Assembly (NCBI RefSeq): GCF_011075055.1
Contig: NW_025401183.1
Span: 41,603-105,602, forward strand
Reading direction: 5' to 3'
Length of the DNA stretch: 64,000 nt
Source: Mangifera indica
Taxonomy: Eukaryota; Streptophyta; Magnoliopsida; Sapindales; Anacardiaceae
Below, one piece after another: positions 9,301-22,562 of this stretch; position 1 is the stretch's first letter; the number at the start of each line of letters is the position of its first letter. The notes beneath the pieces are model-generated. The model saw only the letters and a list, made by a program, of their open reading frames with translations, had not been told where the DNA came from and searched no databases. Both the position numbers and the translations under genes were made by a program.

Positions 9301-12300
9301 TAAACTACTCATTAAAATTGAACAATAGTTTTAATCAAAATTTTAAAAATTCAATCTAACCAATCAATTTTGACTGATTTAACCAAAAACTCGTATATAA
9401 TCAAGTCTATTTTTCATGCAATTATTTATCAATTAAAATATTAATTAAATCAAGTCAAAAATAGTCATCGGGTAATATTGAAATTTTAATTTATAAGAAT
9501 TTTTATACATATTTGACTCCAAATACAAAAGAGTTTATGCTATTAAAATTTAGAGTCAAAAACTTATGATGAATCAAATTTACCTTATTTGAATTATTTG
9601 TACTTTAATATTGTGAATTGTATTATTAATATAAATAAACAAATTTAGAGTTGTAATGGTGGTAAATTTGAGAATATTTTATAGATGACACACATATTAA
9701 TTAATTAAATAATTATATATAATTCTGAGGTATTAATTCAATCTTTCATAATTATTTATTCAATTGTAATGTTTAGATTAAAATTGATCGATTAAACTGA
9801 TCAAACCGTAAACCAATAAAGTAATTAATTCGATACCAATTTAATTTTAAAAACCTTGATTTTAATAGTTAAAAGACATTTTTATTATTTATACATTATA
9901 AAATAAGTATGATATCATTTACATTTCTAATAATTAAAACATATTATATTTTTTTATCCTAACACTTCCTACTTTCTTCTTCCCTCCTTTATCCTTCCCC
10001 TTCCACACCCTCCACCCCTTACCCCCTTTTTCTGCTTTTTCAAATTTTGCCACCAAAAAACACTCAAAGGAGTTAATGGAACTTTCAAATCTAAGAGGTG
10101 CTTATTGAAAATATTCTCTTATTTATGATATTATGCTTCTGTTTACAGAGTTGTTCTTCAATTTTCGACGTTTTTTAGTGTCTTTTCGATGACTTTGATT
10201 CTACTGTGACACATAATTTGTAAACACCAAATTTTACTCAGTGACATTTTTAGAACATGATATCAATTAATTATATATTGGTCTAACAATGAAGGAGAGG
10301 GCATTGCGCTGTCATGATGAAATCTAGGGCAAATATCATTACATTCTAGGCATTAACAAAAACCAGTCAAAAGATGGAAGATAATATAGATTATGAAGGT
10401 AAATATGCTTTTGGAAATAACAGACAACTCAAAGTAGAACTTCACATATTTAATCCTTCTAGTTGCACATATTAACTAATGTAAGCTTATTTATTATCAG
10501 GAAAAAATATAAAAACCTTCATATGATAACAAAAAACATAAGCTTATAACCCATATTAATTAATTTGCGCGACTAGAAGACTTGGATATTTAAAACTCTA
10601 ACTTGAGTTGCCTGTTATTTTAAAAGCACATTTGCCTTCGTAATGTATATTATCATCCCTCTTCTAATAGTCTTTATTAATGTCTAGAATCTAAAACAAT
10701 TTGCAATAGACTTTACCATTACATTGTAGACAACCCCTCTCCTCGGTTGATAGACTTATATGAATTCCCGTATCATTTTATTGAAGAAAGAAGGCTGGCA
10801 ATGCTTGCCTTCATCATGTATTTTATTTTATTAAATCGGGACAATATAATTAAAGGGATGAAATTAATTTATTGTGAAAATAACTTTAGGTATTCATGAT
10901 ATATTAAACAATGAATGAACCATTTTAATGAAAATATGTTGTGACAAGATGATTTGTTATACTAAGTATTGACAAAATTGATGGTGTTATAATAAATAAG
11001 TTTATTTCCAAAGGAGGTAAGTTTCGACCCAAAAAAATGACAATGTGATAAAATTTTCCATTACCATAAACTTATTGTAACACATTCACTTACAAAAATT
11101 ATAAACTCGTTATTATAACAATATTTATGGTGACAATAACTTTAGGAAGTTATGATATATCAAATAATTTATGAATTATTTAGGTGAAGTTACGTTATAA
11201 TAAGATAATTTGTCATACAAAGTTGTGATGATAAACTTAAAATGTCAAAATTAATGTTAATATTATAAGATAAGATAATTTGCTATACTAAGTCGCGACA
11301 ATAAATTTAAAGTGACAAAATTAATGTTGTTATGATAAGATAAATTGATTCTCAAATGAGGGAATTTTGGGGGCAAAACAAAATCTATAATGTGACAAAA
11401 TTTGTCATTACCATATAGTTATTATGACCAATAAATTGATAACAATTGTAAAATTGTTACTATAAATGGACAGTAATAAAGTTGTAGTGACTAGATCTAC
11501 AAACATGTGAGTTTGTTAGCGTATAGACCTTGGTTAAATAGGTATAGATAAAATGTGTAAAAATATACATACCCACTCCCAACCTTATCATTTCATTCAA
11601 TCTATCATTCTAACCCCTAAATTTTTACCAAAAAATATCATTTCATTCAAGCTATTATTCTTGAATTTGAAACTTACCAAATTAATTTAATGCACCAAAA
11701 AATAATACACAATCATCAAGTAAATGTAATTTTGAGTTAATGTTCATATAAACATTTAAATATAACAAACTTCATTCCTTGAATTTGAAATCACGATAAT
11801 AGATTTTGAGTGAGAGTGTAAGGTTTGGTTGTGATATTGTTTTGAGGTTTATATAAAAGGGGGTGATTGTATTTTTGTTTTCAATAAAATTATGTATACA
11901 ATGTTATACACAAATAACGACATATTACTATATAATCAAGTATTAGTTTATCTCTAATTTAAAAGTATCTAAAAATACTCATCGCACGATGATATATAAT
12001 TATTTATATATAAAATTATACATATTATTTGTACATATAACATTACTTTTTTTAATTTTTGATTTTTGATTTTTAGTTATATTGAATAACTCCTAAAGAG
12101 TCATTCAGTTTCGTATACAACCGTTAATTTTGCTCATTTTTTCACTAACCCATAGCTTTCTCACCGGAATAAAAATATCTCCATCACAATCAACAAAGAG
12201 TAGAGCTGAAAATATTGTATGGTAGGTGAGTATTCATAAGCATGAAGACAAACTGATTAAGTTGGGCTATCTCTATCTTCACTTAACGAGTCATTTTCAT

Positions 12301-13695
12301 GGCTAGAAAGATTTTTTTCCAAACGTTAACTTGTTCTCTAATAATTCCTCTCGAGTATACGAAAAATAGACCAGAACCCGACGTACATATACATGAAAAC
12401 GTTAAACGATGATAAAGAGGACAGTGAATATATAACTTCAATTTTTGGGGAAATATATATATGAAGATAGAGATAAAATCAATCCCAAATCTTAGAATCT
12501 TCTCCCTTTAGAGATAAAATTAAATTAAAAAATGACTATATTTATATAAAAATAATATGACTATATATATATAAAGACTGTTTTAATTAACATCCCGAAA
12601 AATAGAGTTCACATAAACGAACTGTAGTGCTTGTGAGTTGATAAAGACCAGAAGGTTTAGAATTTTGGTTGTTAGGCTAATATAAAAGCAACAGAAGCTG
12701 AGTAGGGTTTTTTTTTTTTTGCATTATTTATTTAGTTTTGGTGGACATAGAACTTTCACGTAAATTTAGTATGTATTAGTGTTATTATTTCCTTAATTAT
12801 GCTGGGTAAGTAGTGAAAGTAACGGACTTTACAACTAAATCTGTAAAATATATTAACCACTTCTAACGAAAGATACTATATGACTGTAATCAACTTTAAT
12901 AAAAGTTTTATACATCTAATCCTTGAGGTAATTAGTCGACGTCCTGGTACTTGACATTTTTGCGCACGCTGAAGGAGAATCCATAAGTATCACCATATAT
13001 TGGATTTCCTTTGTCTTTGATTCAAGCAAGACAAACATATGCGTGCCCACAAGGAAAATAAGGCAATTCCACCATTTAAGAAGTAGACTGAAACTCTAAA
13101 GGTGGATTTCTATGCTTAGATGGATGATTTTGGATACGTTTAATTCAGATAATCTTATATTACAAAAAATAAAATATTAAACAATGATTGATTACCTGAA
13201 AGATTATAAATTATTAATTTTGCTAAATTTTATATTTATAAATAATTATTATATTTACTTGATAATAATAAATTAATATTTAAATATTATTTTATTTAAA
13301 AACCCTTACAAATTATTGAGTATAAATTAATATTGTGTTTGATTAAACTAGCATGTCTTATGCTAAATGTTTGTTTTGTATGTTTTCAAAATATTTTTCC
13401 CATTAATAATATATTAATTATTTTCCATTTTATCAAATTATGAAATTAATTAATTAAATTATTTTTTTAAGTTGATATTTATTTTATAAAATTTTCTCTA
13501 TATTATTTGTGATTTTAATTGAGAACAATGATATCTCTTTTATAAAATTTTATAAAGATAAAATTGTAAAAAATTAAAATTAACTTATAATATTTTAATA
13601 GCTAATATAGATATTATATTACTTTATATATTACAAGAAAAAGATAGATCTTATTAAACCCTCTACAAATAAAGTTTTATGATTTATATAAAAGT
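9301..13695. other. 4.4-kb intergenic spacer, repeat-rich, no gene seen
   Basis: No gene was recognised on either strand. Between about 10900 and 11500 a motif of the form gataatttgtnatacnaagt...gtgacaaaattaatg recurs two to three times, and the block ends with ttgtagtg at about 11490-11497, which resembles a CACTA-type transposon end. A 150-bp AT-rich foldback lies at 11888-12046. The rest is AT-rich spacer. Confidence 0.5.
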
Positions 13696-13858
13696 AAAAC
13701 TATGTGCACAATCTATGTTTATAATTTTATATATAAATAATAATATATTATTATGTGATTGAATAATTTTAAATTAGAGATAAATGAATGTCCAATTATA
13801 TGGTGACATGTCATTATTTATATACAAAATTATACATATAAATTATGCACATAGTTTT
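13696..13858. mobile_element. short AT-rich MITE-like inverted repeat
   Basis: The 163-bp segment starts aaaactatgtgca and ends tgcacatagtttt, a perfect 13-bp terminal inverted repeat. The interior is AT-rich and also symmetric (tataattttatatataaataat against its reverse complement). A TA dinucleotide adjoins or overlaps both ends, as expected of TA-targeting Tc1/mariner or PIF-type MITEs. It lies only about 130 bp before the UGT84B-like promoter. Confidence 0.65.
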
Positions 13859-13992
13859 ATTGTTTATATTAAACAGTCAATAAAATCTGTGGGGAAATTA
13901 CTATCTTTGAAATAGTTTTATTTAGTAATACAAATATTTTGATCCTAATTAGAGAGCACCGCATTGAAGACTCACAAATCTTAGTGACCGTC

Positions 13993-14000
13993 TATATATA
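13993..14000 (+). promoter_or_regulatory. putative TATA box of the UGT84B-like gene
   Basis: TATATATA lies 123 bp before the ATG at 14123, predicting a leader of roughly 90-100 nt. The assignment rests on motif and spacing only. Confidence 0.5.
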
Positions 14001-14122
14001 GGGCATATGATTTCGGCTTATCATACTATACCATACTCGGTTTCCACCACAACACCTTTCTTTCTCTTTTTTGGTAGCCTCATCTTGGGTCTTTCCTGAG
14101 AAATTTGCTTGTCTGACCATTC

Positions 14123-15613
14123 ATGGCTCTAACGGAAGACAAACAAGTCATTCATCATGTGCTATTGGTGGCATTCGCAGCTCAAGGTCACATTAATCCA
14201 TTGCTTAGACTTGGCAAACGCCTTGTCTCCAAAGGCCTCCATGTTACACTCGCCTGTACCGGAAACATCCAAGAACGCTTGCTTAAACAAGTTGCCACCA
14301 CCAACACAGAGGACGAAAGCAACAACAGCAGCAACAACAGCAAGAGCCACTCTATTTCTGGGATCCAACTTCTGTTTTTCTCTGATGGGTTCGACTTAGA
14401 CTATGACCGCAAAGCCGATTTAGATCACTACTTCAACACTCTAGAAAAAGTCGGTCCTGTTAACCTCTCAAACATGATTATAGAACACTACTATAATAAC
14501 CACAAGAAGCTCTCTTGCATCGTTATCAATCCGTTTGTTCCTTGGGCGGCTGATGTTGCTGTTCAGCATAGAGTCCCTTGTGCCTTGCTCTGGATCCAAC
14601 CATGTTCAATCTTTGCTATTTATTATCGTTTTTTCAACAAACTAAACTCGTTTCCCACCTCAGAGAACCCTGACTTGAGTGTTGAGTTACCAGGCTTACC
14701 AGTGTTGTCCACAGAAGACCTTCCTTCATTTGTTCTTCCTTCAAATCCATTCAATAGCCTCTTAAAAATGATCTCCGGTTTGTACCAAAACATGAAGAAG
14801 CACAAATGGGTACTGGCCAATTCATTTTTAGAGTTAGAGAAAGACGTCATTCACTCCATGTCCGAGCTTTGTCCAATACGACCCGTCGGTCCTCTGGTCC
14901 CTACTTCACTACTTTGTGAAGATGAAGAGTCCGATGTTGGCGTTGAACTCTGGAAACCTGAAGATGCTTGCTCAGAATGGCTAAACAAGCAATCAGCTTC
15001 TTCAGTTATTTATGTATCATTTGGTAGCATCACCGTCTTATCAGCAAAACAAATGGAGGCCATAGCAACAGCACTGAAGAATAGTAATCATCCATTCTTA
15101 TGGGTTGCCAAGCAACCAGAAGTTCCTACATCTGACGGTGCTGGACAATTACCAAATGGGTTCATCGAAGAAACGAAAGACCAAGGCTTTATTGCATCCT
15201 GGTGTCCCCAAACAAAAGTTTTGGCCCATCCAGCAATTGTCTGTTTCATAACTCATTGCGGGTGGAATTCTTTGTCAGAAACAATAGCTGCAGGAGTGCC
15301 AGTCATTACATTTCCTCAATGGTCTGACCAACCAACAAATGCCAAGCTTGTTACTGATGTTTTCAAGATCGGTCTAAAGCTTAGGCGAAACAGTGAGGGT
15401 ATTGTTAGCACTGAGGAAGTGGAAACATGCATTGAAGAAATCATTAATGGACCCAAATCAGAAGAGTACAAGAAGAACGTAATGGAATTGAAGGCTGCAG
15501 CAACGAAGGCAGTGGCTAGCGGCGGGTCGTCAGACATGAATATTCAGTGGTTGGTTGATGAGATTAGCAATGGAAATTCTTGTGAAAGTGAAGGTTTTCA
15601 CTTTTCTAAGTGA
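14123..15613 (+). CDS. UDP-glycosyltransferase, UGT84B-like (intact)
   Basis: This intronless gene encodes 496 residues, the usual length for plant family-1 (GT1) enzymes. The N-terminal acceptor domain has the catalytic His in AAQGHINPLL (His23). The position that in many ether-forming UGTs is an Asp-x-Phe reads INPFVPW here, as in the UGT84A enzyme nearby. The 44-residue PSPG donor box spans about 360-403, from WCPQTKVLAHP through HCGWNSLSET to FPQWSDQ, whose final Gln is typical of UDP-glucose use. The family transfers glucose to carboxyl groups of aromatic acids or auxins, giving 1-O-glucose esters in the cytosol. The exact acceptor cannot be read from sequence. An Asn/Ser-rich insertion (about residues 59-74, NNSSNNSKS) lies in an acceptor-domain loop and is absent from the pseudogene copy at 7.0-8.9 kb. 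Confidence 0.9.
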   Translation: MALTEDKQVIHHVLLVAFAAQGHINPLLRLGKRLVSKGLHVTLACTGNIQERLLKQVATTNTEDESNNSSNNSKSHSISGIQLLFFSDGFDLDYDRKADLDHYFNTLEKVGPVNLSNMIIEHYYNNHKKLSCIVINPFVPWAADVAVQHRVPCALLWIQPCSIFAIYYRFFNKLNSFPTSENPDLSVELPGLPVLSTEDLPSFVLPSNPFNSLLKMISGLYQNMKKHKWVLANSFLELEKDVIHSMSELCPIRPVGPLVPTSLLCEDEESDVGVELWKPEDACSEWLNKQSASSVIYVSFGSITVLSAKQMEAIATALKNSNHPFLWVAKQPEVPTSDGAGQLPNGFIEETKDQGFIASWCPQTKVLAHPAIVCFITHCGWNSLSETIAAGVPVITFPQWSDQPTNAKLVTDVFKIGLKLRRNSEGIVSTEEVETCIEEIINGPKSEEYKKNVMELKAAATKAVASGGSSDMNIQWLVDEISNGNSCESEGFHFSK

Positions 15614-16018
15614 CAACCAGTCAGCAGAACAAGATAAGGTTGCGACTTAATTGTATTATTATAGCTGTTCTGGTTCACATAATGGGAACTGTCTTCATCA
15701 TTTGTGAAAATTGAAAAAGGCATGTATTGTTGAATAGTTGGAATAATTTGAAGTATGCAGCTACGATCTGATTTGTCTATTAATTGCTATAAAAATAATG
15801 ACCATGAATAAATGGTAAGAATATCTATCTCTTATGGTATGAACATTTTTAATCAGTTAAGTCTTTATATTCATGTAACAAGGTATCAAAATCCTCCTAT
15901 GAAAGGTTGGTAATTTTTTTGGTAACATTTTATCACTGCCGAGTATTTTGTGCCTTTTTCTATGTCAAATAACAAGTTATCATTCATTTTGTTCCTGTTT
16001 CCTCCCTATATCAATACG

Positions 16019-16298
16019 TGTATATCTTTACCAAAGCTCGTTTTCCTCTTTACATTCGTACTCTTGTTGACAAACTCCACATGGATTATACATCACCATC
16101 TTGAGTTTGAGGAGAGCTGTTAGCATTATTTAGCTCCACCATTAGCTCCTTACTTGTATACATCATTGGCTTTCTAATTGTATCCTTAATTGTGGGCTAA
16201 TTCCTTAACTTTATTTCTTTCTTATTCTACTATAAATAGGCTCGGATGTAAACTTACTGAATCATGAAATACAAAAATACCATTCTCTCAATGTAACA
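16019..16298 (+). mobile_element. copia retrotransposon remnant: coding tail plus LTR
   Basis: The stretch 16024-16100 translates to a degraded version of the last codons of a copia polyprotein (IFTKARFPLYIRTLVDKL). It is followed by a purine-rich tract (ttgaggagagc) and an LTR-like unit of 181 bp at 16118-16298, which begins TGTTA and ends TAACA and carries a tataaata promoter motif at about 16231. The rest of the element is missing, so it is an old 5'-truncated copy. Confidence 0.65.
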
Positions 16299-16883
16299 AA
16301 ATCAGCTTACCTCTCTTTAAATTGATCTGAAATCCCTCACGGAATTTATAAAATGGCTTTTGAAACCCTGCCAATTTGTTGATATCAAATCTGAGATCAC
16401 TAAAATTGCGAGTAAAAAGAAAATTGTGAATGTTGCTCGACCACTCTTATAAGATTTATATTGGGTTGTGGAATACTAATTATCTAAAAGTTTTGTAAAA
16501 GAAGTACGCATGTGTGGATGAAAAATAACTGTGATTCACGTGAAGAGTCTGAAGGTAGACGACATTGACTGCACGCATAAAGCCTGTGCGAAGAACAAAG
16601 GCTTTTTGTACCCATCTGCATTCACTTTAATTTGTATTTGAACTTGCCATCCATTAGAATTCTGTTTTCACTCAACCCGAGTCAGAAATCTCAGGCATCG
16701 CCAGCAAGAAGCAAAATTCTATTTTTCCTCGATCCAACTTCATCGTCAGCTATCTTTATCACTCGATATGATATTATTGTCGTGTTCTGTTAATTCTAAT
16801 TTCTAGGGAAGTAATCCTAGCGCCCATCTACTTGGTCTTCAACCCTAATAGCGAAGTACACCTATAATTTACATAAAAAAAAA

Positions 16884-17200
16884 GGCGAAATGACTATTTT
16901 CCACCCAAGGTTTGATGTAAATTCTATTTTTTACTTACTAATCATCGAAAATTCAAACTTCCACCTGTCATTTGGCCTTAAAAAAATATTCTCTTTAATC
17001 TTCTTTCAATACAGAAAATAATTTCTCTTTGTTCAACTGTACGTGATGAATAATGGGTTCTCCATTAACAATTAATGGAACAAAATCAGGCTGAAGGGCC
17101 GTGGTAAAAGTCCCATATCAAGTCTAAAAATTAACAGTGTTGTTCTTCAAGCAGTTTATTTATGAAAACAAAAATTTTCCGTCAAATCGCCCATTTCAAG
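16884..17200. mobile_element. eroded left end of a foldback MITE
   Basis: The segment starts ggcgaaatgactattttcca and continues cacccaaggtttgatg, matching the termini of the intact copies at 1407 and 58564 with few changes. I could not find the partner end, so the right boundary is approximate and the copy is truncated. Confidence 0.55.
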
Positions 17201-17417
17201 CATATATTTTGTGAAAAAAAGAAAAAAAAGTGAACATTTAGACTTTAGTTATACTCTAAGAATTCAGATATTGCACTAAATATTTAATGATAACATTAAA
17301 TTTTGTATCAGAATCTATGTTATCAATTGCTTCATATGTATATTCTCTAAGTCTTTTATTAGATTCTGATTAAATTTTGTTTGTTGTATTGTATTTTCTA
17401 TATTGGATATTGTTATT

Positions 17418-18395
17418 AGGGTTATTAAATTAAATGTCTTAATATACTCAAAACTAAAACAAAATGTCTAAAATTTTTTTATATAAAACAAAAATACCTG
17501 TAAATGGATCAAAATACCCTTTATTTGAACTTGTGAGACTGTTCACTCATGGTGAACACATCACGAACTAACTGTTCACTTTACATGAAAGAGTGATTTT
17601 TCGTTAGCTGTTCACTCATGGCAAACAGTACATCACAAAAAATCACTATTTTCACATGAATGAATGTTAACTTTTGCCATGCATTGTTCACTACGAGTGA
17701 ACAACTCACAAAAAATTACTATTTCAAGTGAAGTAAATCGTGACTTCGTGATACACTTTTTACTTTGAGGCATGTGAATAATGTCTCGTGAAATTTACTA
17801 TTTACTATGAGGCACAGTTTATCACGAATTTAATTTCTAGAAATTAAATTAATTGTCCAAAATAACAACAATCAAATCTAGACCGATTTTAATATAAAAT
17901 CACCCAACAAATTCATTCAAAACACTAACAAAATTAACTCATATAATTAATTGTACAAATTCAAAAACCCTAACCTAAATAATGTTGGACATTTTTGCTT
18001 TGAGCATATGAATTTAGGTCATTTAATTTAATTTTCCTATATAAAATATACAAACTTGATTTAATGGATAAATTAAGTTTTATGTTAAGATTCGTATAAA
18101 TATTTTATTATCATGAACATAGTTTTTTTCTATTTGAACTCATATACAAAAATTTTCTTCCTTCCTAGCTAATCTATAATGTTAGATGTTAAGTGAAATT
18201 GAAAATTTAAATAGAGTGAAGAAGATATGAGGGTGAAAGTTTATATAAAAAAGGTAAAATATATTTTTGTATTTTTAAAAAAATTGAGACATTTTTGTTT
18301 AAACACTTGAAAATGGGGATATTTTTACTTAAGCCCCTAAAAGAAGGGCATTTTTGCTTATACCCTTGATATGGGGGCATTTGATTTAATATCTC
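17418..18395. mobile_element. non-autonomous DNA transposon with 8-bp target duplication (hAT-like)
   Basis: The 8-bp sequence ttgttatt directly precedes the element (17410-17417) and directly follows it (18396-18403). The ends are imperfect inverted repeats: agggttattaaattaaatg on the left against the reverse complement of catttgatttaatatctc on the right. Eight-base target duplications are typical of hAT elements. The interior (17530-17830) is packed with variants of a short palindromic motif, tgttcactcatggtgaaca, in several degenerate copies. No transposase frame was seen. Confidence 0.7.
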
Positions 18396-18403
18396 TTGTT
18401 ATT

Positions 18404-21400
18404 TACTAAAAAATACTGTGTTTGGTATACCATCATATTATATTAAGGGATGAAAATTAAAATAGCTACTTTTTAAAGGGCACATAGAAATTATTCCACT
18501 TGTTGACTTTTATAGCCATATAGCCAATAGTTTCAACTATGACAAAAGTGCCCCCATATGTAAAGGCAATTTTCAGTCATTCTACACCTTACGCAATTTA
18601 CACGATTATCATCGTCCAAATTTTTTGTTCAATTTCCGGCTAAAATTTTGGTGCTCCAAGATTCATGCTTTTGGAGACAAATATTTCTTCCATTTGAAAG
18701 ATTTTGTTGTCTTTCTTTCCTAATTTGCATTGTCCAGTGCCCATTCCTTGTGTATTTTAGAGTAAATAAATTGGGAATGAAGATTTTGATGTTACATTTT
18801 ACCAGTTTATTCCCGAATATTGGTTTGACGACTTGCACAGTTAGGAGTTTTTCAACAAGTTAGGGATTTTGGCTTTTGAATGTCGATTTTCATGGATTTT
18901 ATTGGTTTTTTTTGGTGAGTGTATTTGTGAATGTAGTTGGGATTTAAGATAATAGAAGTGTTTTTGTTGGGTTGGGCAATTTTTTCTTTATGCCATCTGG
19001 GTAGAATTACATGATCTGGAACAATGAAGATTCCCAACCCCCCCACCCCGATTATGTAAGTGAAATATTTTTAGGTGACGACAATAACATCCATGATATA
19101 TATATATAGAAAAATGGTTCAAAGCATAATTATGATATTGAGATATATGATATGATAGTCATGTTAAGGATGATGTTGTCGGGCCAATCATTTATCCACT
19201 TAGCATAAAACATAGTACAAGATTTAATCACTCATAAATATCATAACAAAATCCCAAGGAATATAAATTTTTTTTAATACACAATCACTTTAGAAATCAA
19301 TTAATTGATGAATTAAAAATTAATGTTGATTTTAATACTTATATATAATTGCCTTTCTTACTTGATTTTGGGTTTAAAGTAATAGATATTTCAAATGATA
19401 GTCAGCATTAAAGATTGATAGTGTTATGATTTGTTTATTTGAAGGGTTTTGTTTGAATGATGGAGATGAGAGCAAATTTGTATTTAACTCAGTTGTTTGG
19501 TTGGAGAGACATAATCTTAGGGTTGCTCTTACATTAATATGATATTTTTTATTTTTTCCAATTAAATTGTTTAAAAAATTATTTATTTGTACTTATTAAT
19601 TCATGCAAAAATCAATGGCAACTTTAATTTAAAGTTTCAAAGTATTTTTTAAATATATTTATAATGTTGATGGCATGGCAATTGTTAGATTACAACACTT
19701 CGACATTAAAGTCGGCTTAGATTAGATATAAAGGTAAAATCATCATTTTACCATTAAACCCTGAAAAACTATATCATTTTACCCTTATAATTTAAAAACT
19801 AATAATTTTCCCCTAGAATTAAGTTTTAAAAAGTTACAATTTCCCCGTAAGGTTTGAAAATTTTTTCCAACAACCAATCCAACAAGTTGTCAATGGTTGA
19901 AATGATAGGAGGATGGCTTTTGGAAGATGAAGCATTGTCTGTCATCCAGATATCAAAGGACAACGCTTATAAAAGACAAAGCATCATCGATCTGGACAAA
20001 GTTCTCTACTACTCCGTTCGTTAGATCGACGATGCTTCATCATCCAGAAGTTTCATAATTCGATGTCTAGATGACATACGATGCTTCGTTGCCTAGATGT
20101 CGTCCTTCCATTGTTTCGACCATTGATAATTTACCAGATTTGTTAACTTAAAAAGATTTTCAAATCCTAAGAGAGAAATGATAATTTTTTAAAACTTAAT
20201 TCTAAAGAGAAATTGTTATCTTTTCAAATTATAGGAATAAAATGATATAGTTTTTTTAAGGTTTAGTAGTAAAATCATGATTGTATCTTTATTTTTAATA
20301 AAAAGATTTAACAGAAATTAGCTTATAGATAAATATTTGAGTTTTTGAACTGTCATAAGTGTTATTTTAATATTGAGCTAGAACTTGGGTAGGAAATAAT
20401 CCATTGCCCATTTATCTATTATACTAAATTAGAGAGATTAAACGAAGCTTATAGCAAATTCAAAGCTTCAATACTTGCAAAAAGTTGACAAATTTGCTAG
20501 AAGCCACATCATCTCTGCCGTTTTGTGAATATGATGTACTAAACAATTTGTATTATTATGATTACCTTTTTAATTCGAGACTTTATTTTTATTCATATTG
20601 ATTGGATATATAAATTTAAGATATAGTTATTAGTTCTATAATTATTAGGTTAAATAAATTAAAATTTTATAAATATAATAAAAATTTAAATTTAATTCTT
20701 TTTCTAAAAAATTTAATATTTTATGAGTTTCAGGCACCAATTTGTATTATTACTTTAATCAATGTTTTGATGTGCAGAAAGTTGGTTATTATGTTTGAAA
20801 CTGAGATATCCGAAGTCCTTGAACGGCAGAAAGATAAATGTATTTCAAAGAGTTGGTCATCCTAGTTTCCAGTAGTACATGCTTTGACTTTGAATGTTGA
20901 CAGAGTTGACGATTAGCTGTGTTTATATTGATGGCTTACCATGGCTTGAAGTTTTGGCAACCGATTATGGCCGGCTGTTCAGAACTTCAGATGGCTGTTT
21001 GAAGTGACAACGCAATATATTGTTGTGAAAATAACAAGATTGGTTCACCCCACCACCATCGACTTACTGTGATTCATTTATAAGGCTTGTCGTATGACTG
21101 AAAAAGAAATCAGTAAAATGATTATAGGGGAGGGGATCCCAATCCTATCTTTTACTCTGTCTCTGTTTTTATCTATCTCCGTAGTAAATATTAATTTATA
21201 TCTCTGTTATAAAAATAATAAAAAAATTTCACCCATTTCTCATAAAAAAAAATCTTATTTCTTTGTAAGAAAAATTCTTTTTTCAGTATTCGTAAAAAAA
21301 AAAATTATTTTTTATATTATTTAGATATAATATAAATATATTAATTAACAAAATTAAAATGAATCTATTATTTTAAATATTACAAATATTATATATTAAT

Positions 21401-22562
21401 CACTTTAATATGTATAACAAAAATTTAAATAATACAAATAATTTAAAACTATAAAGATATATTAGTATTTTAAATAAATATATTAATATAAAAAGATGAA
21501 GATAGAGACAAGGATAGAGGCGAGGTGGGAAGGGATAGGGAGAGGTACATATATTCTCATCCTTAATTATAGAGATTTTTTTCGTTTCCATCATCTTTTC
21601 GACTTTTATTGGATAATTCCCTTCCTATTAGGGTTGGAAAAGGATCAGAGCCCCTAAATTCGGGTTTAAATTACTATTTCTATTAAAACATAGCTAGTTT
21701 TCCTATTTTTATTTTTAAGGTCAATTTATAATATAAATGTATAATAATTGAGATAATGACTCGTAATTAAATGATGTGAGTATTTATTTTTCTTTTCACT
21801 CTAAAATTATCTAATCAAATATTATTATTTTAGTTTGGATAATTTAGTTATTCATATAATTATTATCTTCACCAAACATAGGCCGCTACGAATTTATAAA
21901 ATTAAAGCAAAACTTTCTTTGTTTCATAGTTGGCAAATATAAAAGACGGCCACCAATGGTACATTCGATTTCATGTACTTCAATTTTGCTTCTAATTGAC
22001 GATGCATCTGTTTAACTTCCAATCAAACAGAAATTAGGAACATCCAAACATCATCACTGTCAAAGCATAATCAATATATGTATCAAATATTATTTTATAT
22101 TCAACTACTTATCTTCTTCTTTTTGCTTTCTCGGCTCACCAGGGAAAAGGAAAAAATGTATAATGAGTGATAAGTAAGTAGGAAAGGAGGGTGCCTAAAA
22201 AATTAGTTGAGATCCCAAAGCGGATACGGGTTTTCCTTTCTTCTCCGAGGTATAGCTGGAGTCAATATGCACTTAAGCTTTTGTCATTTTGCTCTTCAAT
22301 GGTACAGTCAACATGCACTTTCCACCAAATTTTCCAAAATATTAGAAAAGTTTTTAAAACCCCACAACAACTCCCACCATAATTATGGACACTTTGTACA
22401 ACACAAACAGCCTGAAATAAGATCCATTAATTAATATTTTATTTAGGTAAGTTACTGTTTACTACGGAGATCTTAAACTTGTGGTCAGGTCCCATATGAG
22501 AGTCCCTTTTGTCCGTCTGAAATATTATTACTAGAAAGAAAAGAGCAGCTCAATTGTTTGCC
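18404..22562. other. intergenic spacer, 4.2 kb, no gene recognised
   Basis: Short open frames at 18.6-19.0, 21.1-21.6 and 22.2-22.4 kb have low-complexity, AT-driven composition and no recognisable domains. A degenerate foldback related to the MITE family lies at about 19735-20408; its interior holds inverted gacgatgcttca/tgaagcatcgtc-type blocks, and its right end reads acttgggtaggaaataatcc. Nothing else could be assigned. Confidence 0.5.

Noticed and set aside
18648..19046. Overlapping 64-71 codon frames on both strands.
   Set aside because: Phe/Leu/Ile-rich composition follows from T-rich DNA; no family is recognised and no splice-supported extension was found.
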